64,000 nucleotides of DNA, from NCBI GenBank assembly GCA_033961575.1, contig CM066728.1:177931678-177995677 (forward strand). Direction: 5' to 3'. The DNA is from Aselliscus stoliczkanus (lineage: Eukaryota > Chordata > Mammalia > Chiroptera > Hipposideridae). The notes beneath the pieces are model-generated. The model worked only from the letters and a program-made list of their open reading frames with translations, was not told the DNA's origin and searched no databases. This document shows positions 1 through 11,175 of this stretch, piece by piece. The stretch's first letter is position 1; each line of letters begins with the position of its first letter. Made by a program: the position numbers and the translations under genes.

Positions 1-30
1 TATATATAACAATATATTTATATATATATT
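1..30. repeat. AT-rich (TA)n simple repeat
   Basis: Short imperfect TA run at the left edge, probably continuing outside the window. Confidence 0.8.
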
Positions 31-872
31 TGATTTACCCAGTAGAATAAATGTAAATTCAGGAACTCCAAATTAAAGTTTCTTAAAACAATATCCTAAA
101 AACCCACTTCCAAAATGAAAACTCAACAGAACTTGAAACCTGTGGCAGCCGCCCACCTCGGCGCTCTTTTCTGTGGTTTCCTGATGGTCAGGATGGGCTG
201 GGTTGGCCAGTATTAATTTCTAAGTCTGTCTTAGTTGTTTTTCTGAAGTATCCAATTGTCTACCTTTTGTTCGTTAGCCAGATTCACTTGCCTTTCCAAA
301 TTTTTGATGTTTTCCCTTTATTTCATCCTTCCTCTTTTGGAAAATGTCCCATATTCTATGGTGTTGATTAATTTGAAGCATCTCCTAAATATTACAAAGG
401 CCCATGTTAAAATCTTGTCAGCAATAGGCCATATGGTATCCTGTGTGATCTGCAGACTAAAGAAAACACGCATTCTGATATTTTGAATCGAACCCTGAGG
501 ACTTAATAACCACGTGGTATAAAGATGCTAGGAAACTAGTTTCTAATATTAGAACCATACCAAGCAGAGTGGCAGATGAACTCCCTCAAAGGGCTGCCTT
601 AGCAGGATGGAGCTCTCGGCTGTGTCTCGTCATATGGAGTGTGTCTGCCCTTGGCAAGCCCTTTCATGTCGGACCTCAGTCCCTGATGGGTGGAAGGAGC
701 TGTGACCTGCCATCATTGCATAACCTTTCCCCTCTTGAAGTGGGCCCACAGAAGCAGGCAATGCAAATGGAGACCCCAAACCGCAAGGATCACTCCCCCT
801 GGAGTCAGAGTGAACACAGTCTTACACAGGGGACTTTTACACGGCATCTCCCCCAAGTGGACTTAGACAGCC
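31..872. other. Intronic stretch, nothing recognised
   Basis: No repeat family, exon or RNA recognised by eye. A 133-codon open frame from 569 shows no familiar motif and runs into the DNA transposon at 873, so it is treated as chance. Confidence 0.5.
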
Positions 873-1097
873 TACCGTGTTTCCCCAAAATAAGACCTAA
901 CTGGAAAATAAGCACTAGCATGATTAGATGCTCCTCATATAAGCCCTACCCCAAAATAGGCCCCAGTTAAGATTGTCAGCCAGACGTGACTGTATTTGAA
1001 TAAATGTAGATTTTTGTACATGAATAAATGAATAAAATGTGTCTTTTGGAGCAAAAATTAATATAAGACCCAGTCTTATTTTTGGGGAAACACGGTA
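873..1097. mobile_element. Non-autonomous DNA transposon (MITE), TA-flanked, 225 bp
   Basis: The ends are inverted copies: ccgtgtttccccaaaataag on the left and its complement cttatttttggggaaacacgg on the right, about 23 bp, flanked by TA at 873-874 and 1096-1097. The TA duplication points to a Tc1/mariner-type mobiliser. The interior has no coding sequence. Family name not known to me. Confidence 0.8.
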
Positions 1098-1499
1098 GAA
1101 AACTGGAAAAAAATTCTTGCTACAAAACACCTAGGAATGCTAGACATGTTTGAATGAATCGCAGAGCTAACCGGAAAAGAAAGGAAATATCAGGGACCAA
1201 AGATGAAGAAGAAAGAGGAAGTGAGAGTCCTGTGCCATGCTGGAGGGAGCGGTGGGGAGGGAAGGGAGATGGCAGGAGGCTGGAGCCAGAGCAGGCCTTG
1301 GAGCTTATCCCCGCCTGGAAGAGAAACGTTGAAAGTGTGTCACCTTCTCAGGAACTCAGCATACTCAAACAATTACTTTTTAAAGTGCACATGTACGTGC
1401 CCTGATAATACCAAGTAAAATAGCCAAATGGTGGACACAATTTAAAAGCTTAAAAATGAAGTGTTACCTGAAGTATGGCAGAATTAAGACCAAATTCAT
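1098..1499. other. Intronic stretch, nothing recognised
   Basis: Purine-rich around 1150-1300 (many gaa/gga triplets); no repeat family or exon recognised. Confidence 0.5.
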
Positions 1500-1885
1500 C
1501 TGAATCCTAGGACCGCTGGAACAACCACAAACGAAATGGCTTAAAACAACAAAAATGTATTCGCTCATCGCTCTGGAGCCTAGACGTTCAAAACCGAGGC
1601 ATCAGCAGTGTCATGTTCCGTGTTTGGAGGCCCTCCCTAAGAATCTGTGCCATGTTGTTCCTGGCTTCTGGTTTTGCTGGCAATCCTTGGCTTGGTGTTC
1701 CTTGTCTTGTAGACACGTCACTCCCAACTGTACCTCTGTCATCAAATGGCTTTTCACCGTGTGTCTGTTTCCTTGTGTTTTCTCTGCTTATAAGAACACC
1801 AGTGATATTGGATTCAGGGCCTACTCCAATCCAATATGACCTCATCTTAACTTGATGACATCTGCAGTGGTATACCAAGTAGAGG
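1500..1885 (+). mobile_element. MLT1-like (ERVL-MaLR) solo LTR fragment, copy A
   Basis: The order of motifs is that of mammalian MaLR LTRs: ggcttaaaacaac, a 'tattctctca...ctctggag' block, 'cttataagaacaccag' and 'gatttcagggcc...ccaatatgacctcatctta' near 1790-1855. No internal retroviral genes are present. Confidence 0.75.
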
Positions 1886-1894
1886 CAGACCAAA

Positions 1895-2045
1895 AAAAAA
1901 ATGTATTCTCTCATAGCTCTGGAGGCTAGAAGTTCAAAATCAAGGCATCAGCAGTGTCATGTTCTCTGAAGGCCCTTGGGAAGAATCTGTGCCATGATAC
2001 TCCTAGCTTCTGCTGTTGCTGGCAATCCTTGGTGGGATTTCGGGC
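1895..2045 (+). repeat. Second partial copy (B) of the same LTR segment
   Basis: Repeats the block at about 1548-1700 (aaaatgtattc...ctctggag..., then caatccttgg) with roughly 80-85% identity by eye. It shares private differences with copy A such as ggcatcagcagtgtcatgtt, so a local duplication is likelier than an independent insertion. Confidence 0.7.
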
Positions 2046-2400
2046 AGGGTTTTGAACCAACAATATTAAATTGAGGGTAGACAGCATTAAATGAAGCAAA
2101 GAATGGCTTTTTTTTTTCACAGAAGAATGATACCTAGTAAATGTTAAGAAATGATAGAGTTAGAAAATCACAGTAATATATTGGTATGGTACTAGATTGT
2201 CACTCCACAAAATTCTTTCTAATTGAAGTTGTGGAAATTCATCTTTATCATGGAGAAATATGGAGGTCACCATTTTAACAAAGTGATGAAACCTCCTGAA
2301 GTGATGTAATTTGAGGCACATGTTATCACCTAGGAAGTTTTCAGAAAAATAAACAGGATTTAATTAGGCCATTGTACCTAACATTTAAATTTCAGGAAAT
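2046..2400. other. Intronic stretch, nothing recognised
   Basis: AT-rich with a T run at 2108-2118. No family recognised. Confidence 0.5.
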
Positions 2401-2850
2401 ACAGAGATAGAGGAACAAGTTAAATGACATTATCAGAAAACAGTGACTCTGTAGTGTGGAATATTCTCCATAACAATTGACCTGGTCTGTTAAAAAACAA
2501 TCAGTGTCATGGAGAAGAAAAAGAAAGGGCAGGGAAACATTTTAGAAGTAAAAGACTTTAGAAAGATGTAACAATCAAATGTCATATGTAAACCATGACT
2601 GGATTCTGGAAAAATGAAGTTAAAAGATGTTTTGAGGACAATTAAGCAAATAATATATGGATAAGATACTGGAAGATACCAGGAAATTATTATTTTTTTA
2701 AAATGTGGTATTGGTATGTGGTTGAGGTACTGTACTTATTTTTAGGAGATGCTTAGTGAAATATTTGCAGATTAAGTGTCATTAAGTCATAATTTGCTTT
2801 CATCTGGTAAAGCAAAAATATATGTGCATGTAAAATAAAGCAAGTAGGAA
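2400..2850 (+). mobile_element. Ancient LINE-1 3' UTR fragment, sense
   Basis: Characteristic old-L1 3' UTR order: 'caattgacctgg...tcaatgtcatgg', an A-rich/ggcagggaaac block, 'ctggattctgg', 'gacaattaagcaaat', then 'gtggttgaggtactgt'. Heavily diverged; boundaries approximate. Confidence 0.6.
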
Positions 2851-3598
2851 AAATTGTTAATATTTAAAATTCAGATCAGTATATAAGTTATATAAGTAAC
2901 AAAATATTGGAGGAGAAATCAAGTTGGATTTATTTTAGATTTGCAATGACAGCTTATATGGGGAAGGTGCTAATAATACATTTTACATATACAAATATTT
3001 CTATAAGTGATAAAGGCATTTGGCACAATTCAATATTCATTCATTGCAGTAATTTTTAATAGGACTAGATTAATGCTTCCTTATTCTGCCTCAGTCCCAC
3101 AAACCAGCATCATGCCAAAACATTACAATATTCTCATTAGAGTCAGGAACAAGACTATCACTTAACTTTGTTTGGGAGATACTTTTATCACTGACACAGT
3201 TCAGCGAGGAAAAAAATGTAAGAGCATAGAAATTGGAACACAGCAAAATGGACATTATTATCAGATATTATGATTGTATATCTAGAAAACTTTATGGGAT
3301 CAAATAAAAAAGCATGACGAACAATAACCATTTTCATTATAACATATGGAAATAGGTTACATAGTTACAAACAACCACCAGTTAGAAGATATAGTGGAAG
3401 ACCTCATTAACAGTAGCATCAACAAAAAATAAAATGACTAAGAATACAATTTATTATTTTAAAATTTAAAAAAAAAAGTAAAATTCTTCCTAGAAGAATG
3501 TTTGTGTTTTGTTTTTTGGGTGAAAAGACTCAGCATCATAAAAGGATCAGTTTCACCTAAATTAAACTATAAATGTAATATGATACTTATAAAAAGTA

Positions 3599-3753
3599 CA
3601 GTAAAACCTTGGACTGCAAGGAATGTGGTTTGCAAGTGTTCCACAAGACAAGCAAATGTTTCTAGTACATTTTAATGTGGTAAATGAGAGATGTTTTTCA
3701 TACGAGTAGTTTGTTTCTGGAACGAATTATACTCGCAAACTAAGGTATTACTG
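3599..3753. mobile_element. Tigger/mariner-type DNA transposon remnant
   Basis: Starts cagtaaaaccttggactgc and ends with the approximate complement (aaactaaggtattactg), flanked by TA on both sides. About 155 bp, no coding capacity. Lies inside the L1 ORF2 fragment. Confidence 0.7.
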
Positions 3754-4257
3754 TATTACTTTAAACAAAATAAGCTTATCATAAATTATATGGAGAGATA
3801 ATGAAGTATAGCCTGGGATAACAGGAAGAAGGATCATAAGGAAAAACTAGCCCTGGTAGATAGTAAGACACATTTAAAAAATGTCAGTATTTAAAACAGT
3901 GTGTTACTGGTTCATGACAAAAGACATCAGTAGACTAGAATAATGAGTCCATGGACCCAGTGCATATGGGAATTTAATATAAGATAACAGGTGGCATTTC
4001 CAATCAGTGAAGACAGAATAGATCATTCAGTAAATGTTATTGGGACTCATGGATAATCCTATTGGGAAAAGGTTGGCCTCATAGTTCAAATCTTATACCA
4101 GGACAAATTGCAAATGGAATAAAGATTTAAATGCTTATAAATTAAATGATAAAAACACTAGTGGAAGCCATGGAAGAATTTAGAAAAGTAATGTCGGTTT
4201 GGTGAAAGCCTTTCTAATTGTGACTTTGAACCCAGAAGCTATAAAAGAAAGAATATA

Positions 4258-4400
4258 TACAGAGGGTACCAAAAAAATATAGACACATTTTAAGAAAGGG
4301 AAAAACTACATTAAAATTGTAATACTCAATATGTACTGATAACAAAAGATGACTACAAGTCATGTGTATACATTTTTTTCATTTTTTGGCACCCCCAGTA
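4258..4400. mobile_element. Mariner-derived MITE, family 2, copy 1
   Basis: TA-flanked, about 143 bp. Ends ggtaccaaaaaaatatagac and the complement of ttttttggcaccc. The interior (attgtaatactcaatatgta...) recurs in the copy at 18493-18626, so this is a family with conserved interior. Confidence 0.75.
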
Positions 4401-4453
4401 TATATATAAAGAAATCTATCTACATAAAAAGAAATCATGGTGCATGGCAAACA

Positions 4454-4484
<31 letters not shown>

Positions 4485-4530
4485 CCCACCATAAGCAGGG
4501 TCATGGAAAAATTTAAACAAATGGAGAAAA

Positions 4531-4550
4531 ATATATATATATATATATAT
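4531..4550. repeat. (AT)10 microsatellite
   Basis: Twenty bases of uninterrupted AT in the degraded L1. Confidence 0.95.
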
Positions 4551-4643
4551 TGCACCCTCATTTGCCCATTCCTAATTTCAACCATTATCACTCTTGTTTA
4601 TTTTGAAGCTTATTTTTATTATATCATCTCATCCAAAAATATC

Positions 4644-4673
4644 TGTGTGTGTGTCTCTGTGTGTGTGTGTGTA
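4644..4673. repeat. (TG)n microsatellite
   Basis: TG run interrupted once by tctc. Confidence 0.95.
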
Positions 4674-4679
4674 TAAAAT

Positions 4680-5584
4680 GCTTTTCTTAAAATATTAAAA
4701 TACCATTATCATAACTAAAATATTAATAATTACTTAATATCCATGATCATTTTTAAGGCATCAGAAAATGAATCTTCAGGTAAATAGTATCTGTATTTTT
4801 AAAAGCACATTATAAGACTTTAGAAATGTTAGAAAAAGTGATTTTAATGACAGGAATATGCTGCAGAGATTCCTGTTAGATTAAATTTAGACACTTCCCC
4901 TTGCAGTGTTCCAAGTGCTCCCAGTCTGCGAATGCCTTGCAGTCAGCTGGTTATGCCACCTGATGATCCTTTTAGTAATCCTGGCTCTTGCTCTGACCTG
5001 AATGGAACCCATTGCTTTCTCCTGCCCTTAGAGCTCGCTGAGGACTGTGAGAAATGACAGCCCAAGCCGCCTCTCATAAATCCTTCAAGGTGTGTGTATG
5101 CATTGGACATTGGCAGGAACCTCAGTCTCTTGAAAGAAGACTTGGATGAAATGTGGAGGCAGCCTGGGTGCCTCCGGAATTCCTAGCCCTTCACCAAATG
5201 GGAATCAGCCATGTTCTGAGGGGAGGGAAATATTTTAAGGATTTTGTGGCTCAGGAGAAAAAAAGAAAATAAAAATAGTATTTTTTTTTTTAACAACTAG
5301 ACTAAGTGAACCTCTTTTCATAAAGACATTTAAGATGCTTGTGAGACCAACTAATTGTGAGAGTGATCAAGGTGGAATTTTGATAGCATAATCATAAATT
5401 TGACTTTTAAAATGACTGTGATGTTTAGAATAACGTGCCAGTTTCATCCTTTTTTTTTTAACTAAGAATAATTGAGTAGCGTGTTTGTCTGAGACTTTGA
5501 GCTAAAGACTAATCAAAGTAGTAGATTTCAGATTTTTAAGTAACACTTAGAATTGTATCGAGAGTTGAAAACCCTTTTAATTCT
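4680..5584. other. Intronic stretch, nothing recognised
   Basis: T runs at 5281-5291 and 5450-5459. No exon or family recognised. Confidence 0.5.
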
Positions 5585-5690
5585 GCAGTAGCTGAGGGAC
5601 TTGCTCCAGGCCACTCCGTAGGGCTGGGATCCCAGGTCTTGCGGTCCCCAGGCCTGTCTGCCCTCCCACACGACTGCACTTCTTTTCATA
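5585..5690 (+). repeat. MIR SINE fragment
   Basis: Contains the MIR 3'-half pattern: 'gctgagggacttgctcCAGGccac', 'agggctgggatcccaggtct', then a C-rich tail. Diverged. Confidence 0.6.
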
Positions 5691-6488
5691 CCTTTAAATC
5701 GGTTATCTTCAGTCCCTTGGAATGGTGTGAAATTTTCAGCAGGGCATGATAGACATGAATGATTTTTATGCTCTCTTAATTTAAACATTTCCTCCACATT
5801 GCCTGCAATTCCAGCACCGTTTCATGAACTTCCCTGTCCTCTCAGTTGCACCAGCCTTTCAGTCCCGCCAGACGCAGCAGGAGCAATGCTAAAAAAATCC
5901 ATCGTTCACATTACTGTCCTCCGATCTTTCACCTTGGCGCTTGTTTATGGTTATTTATCTCTGTCATGGAATGAAAGAATGCAGTGTATTCCATAATTCC
6001 TGTATTAAATTATATGGTAGAAACTGTTTATGGCCTCATCCTAGTTTCTTTTGTGTGAATGGGAAGTTTTGTTTATGAAGGAAGATTTGCATCTTTTTTT
6101 TTTCTTTCCCCTCCCAGCTTCCGATGTCCCATAGGTGGGCAGCTCAGGATCCTTGGATCTTCCTCCTTTGTCCCTCTCTTTGTCCCAAATGTCTAAGGCT
6201 GATCTCACACCATTACAATGAATAATGACAGAAGTAGAATCCTGCTTTCCACATCAAAAGCCTTAATTAAGAGCCACAGAAGGCTAGAAAAAGCTGCCTT
6301 CTAGGGGTTTACCTCAACACAGTAGTAAGTGTTGAAATTCAAGCAGTGTGCTTTGGTAAGAATTGTAGGGTCCCAGGGTGAAAAGGAAGTTTTAAGCTAT
6401 ATCTGTGTAAAGCTCGTTGTCAGCCTACACTGCTAACCAGTGCAGCCCACCCCTGCTTGACCCACGCTGAAGACCGGAAACCTACGAG
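5690..6488. other. Intronic stretch, nothing recognised
   Basis: No exon, RNA or repeat family recognised. Pyrimidine tract at about 6093-6118. Confidence 0.5.
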
Positions 6489-6655
6489 AGCCACCAGAGT
6501 GACAGAAAGAGCCTAGGCTTTTGAACCTGGTAGATCTCTGTGTCCTGACTGCATCGCAGGTGCTATGTCCGTGACCTTGTGTGAGATCCTTAATTCTCTG
6601 CTCCTTGAATTCCTTATTGTAATCTCAGGCCGTTAGAGGATTAATTTAGATAGCA
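6489..6655 (+). repeat. MIR SINE, near full length
   Basis: MIR order visible: 'gacagaaagagcctaggctttgaacc'-like head, 'tgtgaccttgtg...cttaattctctg' core, then 'attgtaatctcag'. Diverged ancient copy. Confidence 0.6.
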
Positions 6656-6662
6656 GTAATGA

Positions 6663-6748
6663 TTGGGTTGTCGGAAAAGTCGTGACGTATTTTGTTTTTT
6701 TTATGTTTTTCGTTGCTAAAATGCATCATGACTTTTCCAACAACCCAA
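6663..6748. mobile_element. Mariner palindromic MITE, family 1, copy 1
   Basis: Almost perfect palindrome: ttgggttgtcggaaaagtcg on the left, cttttccaacaacccaa on the right, arms about 37 bp, short A/T loop. TA follows on the right; the left dinucleotide is ga. Lies just after a MIR. Confidence 0.85.
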
Positions 6749-6750
6749 TA

Positions 6751-7472
6751 TTATTCTCAGCCAGTTCATCAGATGATTTCATAGTTAAGCGGAGCTGAAT
6801 GTATGTTCTGGTCCTTATCTCCTAGTTCTGAGCCTACCTACCTTTTAGGGCTACACAGGACGTGTTTGTAACCTGTAGCTATCCTCCAGGGGCTTCTCAA
6901 CTCACTTCAGCTCTCAACTCTTCCTCCAGGGCTGTTTGTTGTCCTTTGTGTATTTGAAAGCTGTGTACTCCAAGGACAACTGCAGACAAAACATCAGTAA
7001 GCTGCAGGCACCTTATGTCATTCTCTATGATTTACCTGTCTTAACTGTGTTATCCTGAGTGTGTATTATGCAAACAGTCTCACTTGTGCTCTTGATATGT
7101 TTATCAATAGTAGTCCAAATTAAACTTAAATGTTTCATTTCAATCTTCAACTGATATGGAAAATTCTTGACTTTCTGGATGAATATATTACATACTTTTC
7201 AGCAGAGAAGAGTGAGAGTTATCATTGCAGCGAACATTTGTTTATGGAGGTTAGAGCTGACCCCTGAGCTCTTACCCCTAAGCTATAAAGCACAGCTTAT
7301 GTATAAGTCTGTTCCACTTGTGACTGATAATCAAAATCCTTTCCCAACACAAACAGGCCACCAAGGAAACTCACAGGCACAGAAGTACTATCTTACACAC
7401 ACACATCACATATATTTCACTCTTCACATTCCCTCTAAATGTGAGGTGAAACCTGGAGATATAGGATATATA
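6751..7472. other. Intronic stretch, nothing recognised
   Basis: No exon or repeat family recognised. A 114-codon open frame from 7167 runs into the next MITE and has no known motif. Confidence 0.5.
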
Positions 7473-7553
7473 TTGGGCTGTTGGGAAAGTCATGACACAT
7501 TTTTGCAATGAAAATCATAGAAAAAATACGTCATGACTTTTCCGACAACCCAG
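7473..7553. mobile_element. Mariner palindromic MITE, family 1, copy 2
   Basis: Same ends (ttgggctgttgggaaagtca / tgacttttccgacaacccag), flanked by TA at 7471-7472 and 7554-7555. 81 bp. Confidence 0.85.
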
Positions 7554-7615
7554 TATTTACACACTTGTCCTCTTGGAAGTGTGGGGATTTTATGCATGAT
7601 GTCCTCATTATAGTA

Positions 7616-7930
7616 CAGTCTTGAACAGCAATGTTTGAACTATACAGGTCCATTTACCCGTGGACTTTTTTCCAGTAAATACCTGTACTGTTTTCGATCC
7701 GTGTTTGGGAGTCAGTGGATGCAGAGGGCTCACTATGCATTTATTGACACCATTTTATGTATGGGATTTGAGCATCTGTGACTTTGGTTTGGGGGGAAGG
7801 ATGTCCTGGAGCCAATCCCCTATGGATACCAAGAGACAACGTAAGTTTTGGGGGAGTCAAAAGTTATACACAGATGTTCGACTGTGGGGGGTTGGCACCC
7901 CTAACCTCCACACTATTCAAGAGTCAGTTG
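7616..7930 (+). mobile_element. Tigger/MER2-like non-autonomous DNA transposon, copy 1
   Basis: TA-flanked. Left end cagtcttgaacagcaatgtt; right end passes 'ggagtcaaaagttatacac', 'ggcacccctaacctcc' and 'attcaagagtcagttg', the motif order of MER2/Tigger-type ends. The interior ('gggagtcagtggatgcag') recurs in copies at 15425-15844 (opposite orientation) and 50353-50676. Confidence 0.75.
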
Positions 7931-7932
7931 TA

Positions 7933-10004
7933 TAATAAGTAGAGTTTACCAAAGATAATTCAGCAAGTCTTTATCTCTGGGCACCTCCATAATGAATGTT
8001 CTGTGATTCTGTGCTGCCCACAGGGCCTCTGAGATGGGTAGGGAATGGCCTGTGCTGAGAGTTTCAACTATTCCTGCTGTGTTTTCTTCTCTATTCTCAT
8101 GGGCATTTTTGCCTCTGCCCAGTTGCTCTCCCTGCTTCTTGACCTTTTTCACCACCTCTACTCCTTTCTTCTTTTTCTACAGTTTCACTTATACTTAAGT
8201 TTGGTTTTCATAGTGATACTGAATTTTTCTTCATCTTAACTGATGGTCACGTTTTATACATTTTATTTCTTGGGTTTGACTCTTCTTGGCCCTATTTCAT
8301 GTCTGATGTTTCTTTCTAGAGAAACTCTACCTTGAGTAATTTAGCCACTAGGGTAAGAAAATTCCAGCTTGAAAATATTCTGATTTGGGCTTTACATGTA
8401 AAATTTGAGGATGGAACCATTTGATCTTGACTTTATTAGAAATATATATGATTACATTACATTCTCATAAATTAAATGTTCTTTAACCATGAGTTCATGG
8501 TCCAGTCTCTCTAGTGGCTTTCACACACTACTTACCCTCATGCAGCTCAGGTAATGCTTTTTGCTGTGCTTCAAATTTGCCATGTGAAGGAGCCCTCTTC
8601 TGAGATCAGTTTGAAAAATGCTATTTAAAGGCTGTCTGCATGGCCTCATTTAAGAAATTGGGCTATACAAATCCAACCTGATTACAGGATTCAGGTTTAA
8701 GAAAATGTGACGTGCCTTTGAGGCTCTTGGTTACCATAGATCTTAGATTGTTTTTTTTTCTGGAGCTAAAAAACTGAATTTTAGCTTTTTAAAATTTATG
8801 TAGAAAGAGACCCACTTCTAGCAGCAGTGTATTTTCTTTAATTCTGAGTCCTAAGTGACCAGACCATTACTTTCTCCATGTTCAGAAATTGATTTTGTAG
8901 TCTTGATATAGTGTTTGTTTCTCCATCTATTTCCTGCTATTGTGACTCTAACTCCTATCAAAGCGTTTTATTTGTTTCTAATGTAGACAAAGTGTTTAGC
9001 CCAGAGGTTCTGCTGATCTGTGATGCTCCTGATTGTGTAGGTTGAAATGTTTCCCAGGACTTGCTTACTTGGGGCCCATGAAGGATGCATTTGTCTTAGA
9101 AGAAGCTTGTTTTGTTTTTTTCCATCTTCTGAGAGAAGTCACTCCTTACAGTTAGTTACCTGGCGTGGACCGAAGGCACTGCCCCTTTTAGTATCAACTC
9201 ATGAATACAAAGCCCAATAATATGTCTGTGACGAGTTTTTCCCCCCTGCAGCAGTGTAGCCTACAAAGCCAAAAGCTCTTTGGAAAATATGACATTTTCC
9301 TTCATCAGGAAAGATCGATGGAGTTAAAAGAAAATTCAGCAGTATTCTAGTGTGCACAGTGAGAAACTGTCATTTATTTTAGTTTGAGTTGTTGCTTAGA
9401 AAGCCATTATCCATAATCTTTCATCAGGTTTAGCTGCATAGAAGTATTCTTCTAATAGTTTATTAGTAGACCGTGACTATTATTAATACTAGATTATTAT
9501 GTTTAGTCTGTGTATGAGTGTAAAACAGAAGCTTATTAAACCTCTAATCAAGAAGTGATACCAGATTCCTAGTCCCAGATGCAACAACTTATTTCACAGG
9601 CATTGTGTTCATAAAACCAAAGGCCCAGTCCATACACAGATGCATGATATTCTCAGCAGAGGGAGGCACCCCTGGTATTAGCCTCTTTCTGGCACTGTGT
9701 CTGACATATACATGGGCTGTGTATCCTTGGACTCTTTTCCTCTACTCTCCTTGCTTAGTGGAGCCTCCAGACTGCATGGTAAGGAGTTTAAGACTGAAAA
9801 TGCAAAGTAACCTGTGAATGACTACACATTCCATGTAAAGAAAAGAGGTTGCATCATTACATACATATTTACCATAAATAACCTGTATGTGCATCACACA
9901 CACATAGTGTAATGTACATGTTTAACCTATATTCTGTTTCCTCTGTTACTTTGCTTCACAGAATGGCCACATTTTATTCTTTGGACAGCTGAGCTGGCAT
10001 TCAT
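7933..10004. other. Intronic stretch, nothing recognised
   Basis: 2 kb without a repeat family or exon that I can identify. Short ORFs here lack motifs. Confidence 0.5.
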
Positions 10005-10345
10005 GCCTTTAACAAATATGCATCAAGTTTCTGTGTTCTAGGCACTCTGGAAGGGCATTGCAGATACAAAGAGGAATAAAAATCTGAATCTTGTTATCAA
10101 GTAACTTGCAGCCTCCTGAGGGAGATCGAAAAATAAACCATTAATAATAGACTGAGGGAAGTGCTAATAGAGGTGCTATATGTACAAGGTGCCCTGGAAC
10201 CTTCGAAGAAGTCCTTGTCAGACTAAAGGTGGGAGGGGATTGTCAGGGAAGGACCTGCTCTGTTGAGGACTCAGAATTTCACCACAGAGCCAATTAAGTA
10301 ACCACTATTAAGGAGTGTTAAGCCTCAGAGTAACGTGGTCATATT
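10005..10345 (+). repeat. Ancient mammalian LINE-type fragment (L2/L3-like)
   Basis: Contains 'gttctaggcactctgg...gcagatacaaagagg', 'agtaacttgcagcc' and 'agggaaggacctg', a widely dispersed old mammalian repeat pattern. Exact family uncertain. Confidence 0.45.
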
Positions 10346-10399
10346 TGCCTTCTAGGAAGTTCACTCTATGGACTGCAGTTTAGGAATGAGAAGGTAAGG

Positions 10400-10690
10400 T
10401 TACTCCTTAAAAACCTAAATGTAGAATTACCATATGACCCAGCAAATCCTTCTCTGGGTATATACCCCAAATCACTGGAGATGGGGTATACCCATGTTCA
10501 CAGGAGTATAATTCACAAAAGCTGATAGGTAGATACAACCCAAATGTCCATCAACAGATGAAAGGATACACAAACTGTGGAATATAGATACAGTAGAATA
10601 CTATTCAGGCTTAAAAAGGAAGAAAATTCTGACACATGCTACAACATGGACGAACCTTGACGATATTAGGGTACATGAAATAATGCCTGC
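10400..10690 (+). mobile_element. LINE-1 ORF2 3' end fragment, sense
   Basis: Motif order of ORF2 C terminus: 'aattaccatatgacccagca', 'gggtatataccccaaa', 'caacccaaatgtccatcaac', 'aatactattcaggctt', 'acatggacgaacc'. Many disruptions. Confidence 0.8.
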
Positions 10691-10711
10691 TTCATAAAGC
10701 AGCAGACTGGT

Positions 10712-10815
10712 TCTGAGTAGTTAATGAGGAAACTCATCGAAAGTGCTTCAAAGAATGTCTGACACACAGCAACTCCTCAATAAACGTTAGCTGCTGCTGC
10801 AGCTTTTGCTGCTAT
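10712..10815 (+). repeat. MIR SINE fragment
   Basis: Ends with the MIR signature 'cacagcaactcctcaataaa' followed by gttagctgctgct. Confidence 0.6.
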
Positions 10816-11175
10816 ATCACCATGACTACTACTTTATTTCAAGCAATATGGCATTTTCATCTTGCTTCTTTGACTTGGATGGGATTTCTTATTTTTACGG
10901 CTTTATTGAGACACAGGTGGCATACAGTAATTGTACCTATTTAAAACATAGTGGGCTGTTTTGATGTATACTCGTAATCCATGAAACCATCCCTGAAACC
11001 CAAAAAGTGAATATATCTATCATCCCCAAAATTTTTCTCAGGTCCCATAGTAGCCACTCCATCTCAACCCTGGTCCTGTCCCCCCCAGACAGCCACTGAT
11101 ATTCTTTCTCTTATTATAGGTAGTTTACATTTTCTAGAGTTTTATAGAAATAGTATTATACAACATGGTATTCTG

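Larger units (their letters stand above)
2990..4555 (+). mobile_element. Ancient LINE-1 ORF2 fragment, sense, interrupted twice
   Basis: Degraded reverse-transcriptase-region sequence in ORF2 order: the 'attagagtcaggaacaag' block, the 'gcatcaa...aaataaaatgactaagaatac' block, the 'aggtggcatttccaatcagtg' block at 3990, and the 'ctacataaaaagaaatcatggtgcatggcaaa' block at 4420. Many stops; no intact frame. It is split by a Tigger-like remnant (3599-3753) and a mariner MITE (4258-4400), and its order resumes after each, so both inserted later. Confidence 0.7.

Noticed and set aside
569..970. 133-codon open frame, plus strand
   Set aside because: No recognisable domain, no splice context, and it runs into a DNA transposon.
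1500..1885. Endogenous retrovirus with coding genes
   Set aside because: Only LTR-type sequence is visible here and at 56385-56805. No gag, pol or env-like frames are present.
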